64,000 nucleotides of DNA from Galeopsis tetrahit (Eukaryota; Streptophyta; Magnoliopsida; Lamiales; Lamiaceae). Positions 57,947 to 64,000 of this stretch are shown here, one piece after another. Made by a program: the position numbers and the translations under genes. The notes under the pieces are model-generated. The model made no database searches and was not told the origin of the DNA. It saw only the letters and a program-made list of their open reading frames with translations. How positions within the stretch are numbered: position 1 is the stretch's first letter; every line of letters begins with the position of its first letter. Location of the stretch: the NCBI GenBank assembly GCA_963675135.1, contig OY776120.1:19310001-19374000 (forward strand). The letters run 5' to 3'.

Positions 57947-59857
57947 TCACTGTTCCTGTTCATCAGCTTCATCCACAAAGTAAATAGATGCAAGATGTGC
58001 AACTACATCAGTTACTCCAGCATCAGGTACAGCACCAGCATCAGCAGCAGCTGGAACTCCATCTTCATTTATCTCCTCAATGACCACATTGGAGTTGGAT
58101 GGTGGTGGTACTCCCCCTGTTGTAGGTGAAAGGAGGTTGATCCACCTGTCCTTTAGGAACTGGAGTTCATCTATTGTTTCCTGCAAGTGTTGGAGTTGGA
58201 GTTTGATGAATTCCTGTGAAAGATACACATTACCAGAAATGTTGACACGAATGTTCTCAACATTTGGGGGTGCATTTCTCTGATGTGTTCTGGAAGGGCC
58301 TGGTTGAGCAGAAGTAGAGGGTCTGGAAGATCTCTGTGGACTATCAGTACCAGGAGCAACTATGGGCAGATCAATGATTCTGTCCCCAATCAATAAGGCA
58401 GGAGCAATAGCAAGCAGTGGCACTCTCCCCCTCAAAACATCAGTCTTCTTAGCAGTGAAGCCATGGTGCTTCAGATAATTTGAAATCAAGACTGGATAGG
58501 GCAGATTTCCTTTCCCAGTAGTTTTCCCAGTAAATTTCCTCATATGGTGAAAGATGGTATGTCCCAAATTGAACTTCTTAAGTATAGAAATCCTATACAT
58601 AAGAATGGCTTGGTCTCTTGTAATCTTAGTGGTGTTGGTAGTGGGAATCCAATTGTATATGATCAGCTTATACAAAACAGAATGTAAGGAGGTTAAGTGT
58701 CTAGCTAGCATCTTCCTAGTCCACTTAGTCTTTCTACCCCCTGTGATTGCAGTAATCACAACATCCATATCTGGATCATCATCCTCATCAACATTAGGAG
58801 TGTGCAAGAACTCATTAATAAGTTCTGGAGTGAATGGCACATCCCTCCCCCTAAAATTAACAGTACCATAAGACCTAGAACTTCTTTTTCCATAACTTTT
58901 CTTCATACAGGCATAGAATTCATAAGACCAGTTTGTAAGAAAAGCTTCACCAAATGTAACAGCATTCAACAGATTTCTATCCTCTAAAAACTTAATCAAC
59001 CCCTTACTATCAAAATCAGGCACATTAATTCTTTTCTCAATCAACAGCTTCCTCTTAGAGTAAATTTCTAACCTTTTCTCAACATAGTTAGAGTGATCAG
59101 AGATACCTTCACTTTCTTCCTCAGAAGGCAGTTCCTCATCAGGATCAGTGTCTCCATCATGTGCAGAGGAGCTTTTGGATGAGCTCTTTGCTTCAGCAGA
59201 TGAGCTCTTTGCCTCAAAAGATGAGCTGTCTCCATTTCCACCATCATCAGGTTCTGGTGTGGACTCTTTTGCAGCAGCAAATGACTCAGCATTCTTCTTA
59301 AGAGATTCTTGCATGTCGCTTAGGCAAACATTGAAATCAGAATCAGAGTCTGATTCAGCAGGTTCTTCTTCAGGGATCATCTTGGCCTTCCCTTTGCCTT
59401 TGGGATCAGCAGCAGCTTTCTTCCTTCGTTCAACAGCAGCTTTCTTTGGTTTCTCAGCAACAGTCTTTGGCTTCTTTGCAGCAACAGTGGCAACTTCGGT
59501 TTCTTCATCAGATTCAGTGAACACTTGAATGGGTTCACCAGCATCAGCTCCAGCTTTCTTCTTTTTCCTCATGGATTCAGAGTAATCCACACGAGTGAAT
59601 ACACGGTACGATCTCCTTCTTTGTACAGGGCTTCTCTGTCTTTTTCCTTTCTGTGCATTTTTCTTGAAAGGAATAGGAGCAGACTCTTCAGAAAGTGAGA
59701 GAGATGAGTTTGTACCAGAATCAGAAGCTTGGGCGTCCTCCATTTCTTCATCTTCAGAATCGGATGCAGCAGCAGCTTCTCCTTCAACACCGGTTTCGAC
59801 ATGTTCCTCCGTTGAAACTGGAACAGTAGGATTAGGGCTTTTTGTTGCAGCAGTCAT
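57947..59857 (-). CDS. Extra ORF of Sirevirus-like element with 'putative plant transposon protein' domain, 636 aa, intact
   Basis: Open without stops. The Met at 59857 (MTAATKSPNPTVPVS) is chosen; the 14 residues above it are read from the neighbouring rearranged sequence. Residues 20-270 are acidic, Ser/Ala/Lys-rich and disordered, with basic nuclear-signal-like runs (KKAAVERRKKAA). Residues about 280-480 form the conserved domain: LIKFLEDRNLLNAVTF, EFYACMKKSYG, VNFRGRDVPFTPELINEFLH, then SLHSVLYKLIIYNWIPTTNT, TKITRDQAILMYRISIL and LGHTIFHHMRKF. This order fits the plant transposon-protein domain (Transposase_32 type) found in many plant retroelements. A coiled-coil segment (LQLQHLQETIDELQFLKDRW) follows. 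No transposase catalytic triad, signal peptide or membrane span is seen. It lies upstream of the polypurine tract and LTR on the same strand, the normal place for a Sirevirus 3' ORF. Confidence 0.75.
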   Translation of the reverse strand: MTAATKSPNPTVPVSTEEHVETGVEGEAAAASDSEDEEMEDAQASDSGTNSSLSLSEESAPIPFKKNAQKGKRQRSPVQRRRSYRVFTRVDYSESMRKKKKAGADAGEPIQVFTESDEETEVATVAAKKPKTVAEKPKKAAVERRKKAAADPKGKGKAKMIPEEEPAESDSDSDFNVCLSDMQESLKKNAESFAAAKESTPEPDDGGNGDSSSFEAKSSSAEAKSSSKSSSAHDGDTDPDEELPSEEESEGISDHSNYVEKRLEIYSKRKLLIEKRINVPDFDSKGLIKFLEDRNLLNAVTFGEAFLTNWSYEFYACMKKSYGKRSSRSYGTVNFRGRDVPFTPELINEFLHTPNVDEDDDPDMDVVITAITGGRKTKWTRKMLARHLTSLHSVLYKLIIYNWIPTTNTTKITRDQAILMYRISILKKFNLGHTIFHHMRKFTGKTTGKGNLPYPVLISNYLKHHGFTAKKTDVLRGRVPLLAIAPALLIGDRIIDLPIVAPGTDSPQRSSRPSTSAQPGPSRTHQRNAPPNVENIRVNISGNVYLSQEFIKLQLQHLQETIDELQFLKDRWINLLSPTTGGVPPPSNSNVVIEEINEDGVPAAADAGAVPDAGVTDVVAHLASIYFVDEADEQEQ

Positions 59858-59864
59858 TTGAGCA

Positions 59865-62824
59865 ATGATGACAATGAATACCAAAAGGAATGATGACAAT
59901 GAATACCAAAAGCTGTTAGATGATTGGAAAAATCAGAAACTCACCCTTGATTCTCTGAATAAAAGGAATGAGGATTTGACAGACACAATCACCAAGCTAG
60001 AAGTTATTCTTACCAAAAGAGATCTGGAAATCTGTAACTTAAAGGAGAAACTGATAAATTCTACTTTATGTTTCAAGAAATATTCCAAGAGTGCTTCTGA
60101 GGTAAATAATGCTATAGCTACTGGTAAGTCTAATAATCATGGTTTAGGTTATGATGGAACTACTGCTTCTATTTCTGATAAATTTAGAAAACCTGTGAAA
60201 TTTGTTAAGGCAAATGTTGACACATCTGGGTCAACATCTGCAGAAACAGAGTCTCACAAGGTTAAAAGGAAGTATATCTGTCATTTCTGTTTCAAAATTG
60301 GTCACATTCGTCCTTACTGTATAAAGTTGTTTGAAGAACAGAAAAACTTGAAAATGCTGCATAAGAAACTGTCACATCCTGGTAAACAGTTTTTGAAATC
60401 TGCATGGAAACCAAAAGCTACCTGTAATGTTGTTCATACCTCCTTAAAAGCATGTCTACCTGACTTGTGGTACTTTGATAGTGGTTGTTCTAGACATATG
60501 ACAGGTCGTATTGATTTCTTATCTGATTATGTGACCTTGAATAGTGGTAGTGTTACATATGGTGGAGGTTCTAAAGGAAAGATTGTTGGTAAAGGAACTT
60601 TGAATGTTGAAGGTTTTCCTAAGCTTAAAAATGTATTACATGTTGATGGCTTACTTGCAAATCTGATTAGCATTAGTCAACTTTGTGATGATAATTTGCA
60701 TGTGAAATTTGATAAAGATTCATGTTATGTTCTTAATAAAGATGAAGTTTGTGTCATGACTGGTACTAGGTCAGCTGATAATTGCTATCTTATTGGAACA
60801 AATATGTGTAACTTGTCAAAACATGATGAAAATGTTCTATGGCATCAAAGATTGGGTCATGCAAATTACAGAGCAATGAAAAAGTTAATCAAAGCAGATG
60901 CAGTAAAAGGAATTCCAGAACTGAGGTTTCACAACACCACTGTATGTGGACCATGCCAAAAAGGCAAGCAGATGACAAAGATGAAGAAGATGTATCACAG
61001 GTTACTGACACTTCTGAGAATACACTGAAGTCTGAAAATGTTGCACCAAATGTTAACACATCTGGGTCAACATCTACAGAACAGTCAGCTGTAAATTCAC
61101 AGAATGATCAGTACATTCCCAAAACAAATCCTTCTTCAAGAATAGGCAAAAGTCATCCTTCTGACCAGATCATAGGCGATGCTACAGTTGGAGTGCAAAC
61201 AAGAGGAAGAGTAAGATCAAACAAGGTAGATGTGGTAAGAACAATATGCATGTCTTCTATGTGTAATGTTGTAAATGCTGAATGCTATTTATCTGAAATT
61301 GAACCTAAGAGTGCTAAAGAAGCCTTAACTGATGAAAACTGGATTAATGCTATGCATGAAGAACTTGGTCAGTTTGAAAGAAATGAAGTTTGGACACTTG
61401 TTCCTAGACCTAGTCATACTAATGTCATTGGAACAAAGTGGATATTCAAGAATAAAACTGATGAATCTGGTAATATTGTTAGGAACAAGGCTAGGTTAGT
61501 AGCACAAGGTTACACCCAAGTTGAAGGAGTCGATTTTGATGAAACTTTTGCACCTGTTGCTAGGATAGAATCTATAAGATTACTGCTAGCTATTGCATGT
61601 TTTATTGATATTAAACTTCATCAAATGGATGTAAAGGCTGCATTTCTAAATGGCATATTAAATGAAGAAGCATATGTTGAACAACCTATAGGATTTGAAG
61701 ATCCACAGTATCCTGATCATGTATATAAACTTAAGAAAGCTTTGTATGGTCTTAAACAAGCTCCTAGAGCATGGTATGGTAGGCTTACTGACTTTCTTTT
61801 GGAATATGGATTTATTAGAGGAGAAGCTGATAGAACTTTGTTCATTAAGCACACTGAAAATGATATACTAATTGCTCAAATATATGTTGATGACATTGTG
61901 TTTGGTTCTACTTGTGATAAAATGTTGAGTAAATTTGTTGAGGCAATGACTGCAACATTTGAAATGAGTATGGTTGGAGACTTGAACTATTTTCTAGGTC
62001 TTCAAATCAAACAGTGCAGAGATGGTATTTTCTTTTCCCAGAGTAAGTATGCTAAGAACTTGGTTAAAAGATTTGGTCTTGAGAATTCAAAACCAATGAA
62101 AACTCCTATGGGATCTTCTTTGAAACTTTGCAAAGACAGTGCTGGAACAGATGTTGATCCAACACTTTACAGATCCATGATAGGTAGTTTACTGTATTTA
62201 ACCTCTAGTAGACCAGATATTATGTACAGTGTGTGTGTTTGTGCTAGGTACCAAGCTAATCCAAAGGAATCTCACCTGAATGCTGTGAAAAGGATTATCA
62301 AGTATGTTGCAGGTACAAGTGGCCTTGGAATCTGGTATACTAAGGACACCAACAACATTTTGATTGGCTACAGTGATGCTGATTGGGCTGGAGATATAGA
62401 TGATAGAAAGAGTACGAGTGGAGGATGTTTCTACATGGGAAACAATCTTGTTTCATGGCACAGCAAGAAGCAGAATTGTGTTTCACAATCTACTGCAGAA
62501 TCTGAGTATATAGCTGCTGGAAGCTGCTGTACACAACTCTTGTGGCTGAGCAAGATGTTCCATGACTATGGTTTTGAGAATGGTATACTTACAATCTTTT
62601 GTGATAATACTAGTGCTATTAACATTTCTAAGAATCCTGTACAACACTCACTCACAAAGCACATTAGCATAAGACATCACTTTATGAGAGATTTAGTAGA
62701 GAAGAATATTGTTAAGTTGGAGTATATACCTACTGAAAAACAAAATGCTGACATTTTTACTAAGGCATTAGACCATGAGAGATTCTCAATCTTGAGGAAA
62801 TCTCTTGGGATGAGCACTATCTGA
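59865..62824 (+). pseudogene. Sirevirus-like gag C-terminus and pol lacking the integrase core
   Basis: Plus strand. A coiled-coil gag tail (LTLDSLNKRNEDLTDTI) leads to a CCHC knuckle (CHFCFKIGHIRPYC), protease (WYFDSGCSRHMTG) and GAG-pre-integrase (WHQRLGHANY...CGPCQKGKQ). At about 60970 the sequence jumps, with a frame change, straight to the Asp/Glu-rich linker before RT, so the whole DDE integrase core is deleted (roughly 300 codons or more by comparison with the copy at 18.5-21.8 kb). From there RT (QMDVKAAFLNG, catalytic YVDDIVFGS) and RNase H (YSDADWAGDIDDRKSTSG, STAESEYIA, DNTSAINI) are open to 62824. The gag N-terminus is missing. Confidence 0.9.
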
Positions 62825-62837
62825 AAAATTCGGATGG

Positions 62838-62873
62838 ATGTTGTCACAAATGCGTCAGCATTTGGGACAACAT
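62838..62873 (+). repeat. Hairpin just after the pol stop codon
   Basis: ATGTTGTCACAAATGC, a 4-base GTCA loop, then GCATTTGGGACAACAT: 15 of 16 pairs, starting 13 bases past the stop. Similar ATGTTGAC...GTCAACAT dyads occur at about 60214 and, imperfectly, 61049. Confidence 0.75.
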
Positions 62874-63437
62874 CATGGGTTGTAAAATTTTATAAGTTGA
62901 ATTTATTTCTTACTTAGTTAAATAATTCCTTTGTAAAATATCTACGAATCTAAGAACCTTGTAGTGCAAAAATAAACATGTCTCACACCTCTCAAATGCA
63001 TAAAAATGAGAATGTTATTAGCATACTAAAAGATGTACCAAATCACTGAGTAACTATGGAGCACGAAGTTCACTACTACGATGCCTTCTTTTCAAAAGGT
63101 GATTCTTTGGTAAAAACATCAATATATTTGTAATCCATTAAGTAAGTATGGGGCACGGAGTTCGCTACTACGATGTACTCTACAAGAACAATGGATCAAT
63201 ACAAATTAGATGCTATAACACAAAAAGAAAAATATGGTGCAACACAAATGAAGCAAATTCATGTAAAAACTGTGTTGAGGTGTTTGTAACAGTTTTGAGC
63301 ACAACATTGCCTGATTCGAATTTATTTTTATTAGTAGTAATTATTTAATTATTTATTGAGATTTATTTTATTTATTCAATTATATAACTAACCCACGTTT
63401 TTAATTTTCAGATTATGCTTGGACTAACAGCTTCAGA
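62874..63437. other. Unassigned sequence with a repeated phrase
   Basis: Two copies of GG(A/G)GCACG(A/G)AGTTC(A/G)CTACTACGATG occur at about 63059 and 63152. No coding region recognised; possibly 3' spacer of the Sirevirus-like element. Confidence 0.4.
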
Positions 63438-63695
63438 TTATCTAACAGCTTTTGCAGACACTTCTTCGACAGCTTTTGTAAACTGTTCAACGGTCGAATC
63501 TTGTGGGATTTGGGTAGTTGGTGGAACAGGAGCGGTTGTTGATGGGGTTGCAGAGACATTGGAGTCGGCATTTGAGGAGTTGGATTGTTGCAAAGCCATT
63601 GAAGCAAGAATTTCAAGAGAATTTTGGGCAGTTTGTTTGGAATTTTCAGAAACAGAGTGTGAGTGAGAGTGAGATTGAGGTTGGTTTCCAGCCAT
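63438..63695 (-). CDS. Hypothetical 85-aa ORF, possible first exon
   Basis: MAGNQPQSHSHSHSVSENSK... is rich in Ser, Gln, Pro and Thr and ends TVEQFTKAVEEVSAKAVR. The sequence above the Met (to 64000) has a CT-rich, leader-like look without LTR features, so this could be exon 1 of a host gene reading out of the window, or the start of an unrelated gag. I do not recognise the protein. Confidence 0.3.
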   Translation of the reverse strand: MAGNQPQSHSHSHSVSENSKQTAQNSLEILASMALQQSNSSNADSNVSATPSTTAPVPPTTQIPQDSTVEQFTKAVEEVSAKAVR

Positions 63696-64000
63696 TAAAG
63701 GGACGGTTTGAGTTTCGAGGCACGAGGTGTGAGAGTGTATACAGCAGTTTTGGGAAATACACGGCCAAACACAATTTCTGCAAGAGGTGTACTTAACAAA
63801 GCTCGACAATCAGCAAATTAGCAACATAAATCACAATTAATTGAGTTTTATGGAGAGAATGTATGTGTAGTTGGAGGTTAAAACGAATTATTCCAGAAAT
63901 AATTTGATAGTGCTCCACATTTTTAGCCACAACCTAGATCATGGTTAATTAGTGGGAAAAATTAATTTTATTAATTAATTAAATAATTAAGAAGTTTCTA
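63696..64000. other. Upstream of the hypothetical ORF, AT-rich
   Basis: Possible leader/promoter of the minus-strand ORF. It includes a TTAATTAATTAAATAATTAA tract near the window end. Nothing else recognised. Confidence 0.35.

Larger units (their letters stand above)
56410..62873. mobile_element. Rearranged Sirevirus-like element with oppositely oriented halves
   Basis: The left half is on the minus strand: LTR (to 57323), polypurine tract and an extra ORF (57947-59857). The right half is on the plus strand: gag C-terminus through RNase H (59865-62824). The two meet head to head at about 59857-59890 beside a duplicated 24-bp unit (ATGACAATGAATACCAAAAG). No second LTR, primer-binding site or gag N-terminus is seen. 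Inversion inside one element, or fusion of two, explains it. Confidence 0.7.

Noticed and set aside
59858..59899. Hydrophobic start MSSFLLVFIVIIAQ as a signal peptide of the extra ORF
   Set aside because: It is read antisense through the duplicated sequence at the rearrangement junction, so it is probably accidental.

Overview
This is a eudicot-type plant nuclear region. It is AT-rich, its genes have GT-AG introns, and it carries a conserved plant microRNA locus plus many plant LTR retrotransposons and MITEs. I cannot name the species; an asterid is only a guess. Four host loci are supported: an intronless fasciclin-like arabinogalactan protein gene (4465-5253, minus), a seven-exon choline/ethanolamine kinase gene (6280-9178, minus), a twelve-exon PRUNE/DHHA2-like gene (31078-37478, minus), and a MIR160 hairpin (41895-41990, plus) that lies outside all ORFs.

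Layout. 1-3648 is the 5' part of a minus-strand Ty3/gypsy Tat-type element. 4465-9400 holds two host genes. 9400-12171 is AT-rich spacer ending in a degenerate LINE ORF1. That LINE was split by a 15.2 kb Sirevirus-like Ty1/copia element (12172-27410, target duplication TAATG), which itself holds a hAT MITE and a solo LTR; the LINE resumes at 27416-28690. 28.7-31 kb has MITEs. 31.1-37.5 kb is the PRUNE-like gene. 38.3-39.5 kb has two Tourist-like MITEs back to back. 40.9-41.8 kb is a copia remnant ending about 55 bp before MIR160. Next come an internally deleted copia element (42731-45544), a Mutator-like non-autonomous element (45632-46635), another deleted copia element (48397-54013), a hAT-like end and a 49-bp perfect inverted repeat (55.4-56.4 kb). 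A rearranged Sirevirus-like element (about 56.4-62.9 kb) has its gag-pol and downstream ORF head to head, and its LTR carries a heat-shock-element signature.

The host genes show no sign of acting together. The retrotransposon genes are all broken by stops, frameshifts or deletions, except for the 636-aa downstream ORF at 57947-59857, which is open. The nested insertions have exact target-site duplications, so several superfamilies moved here recently: the two LTRs of the 15.2 kb element differ at only about 19-20 of 1392 sites by eye.

The strongest leads are the MIR160 locus with transposon sequence just upstream, the extra ORF downstream of pol in two diverged Sirevirus-like copies, the heat-shock-element array in one LTR, and a PRUNE-like protein lacking the usual metal-binding residues.
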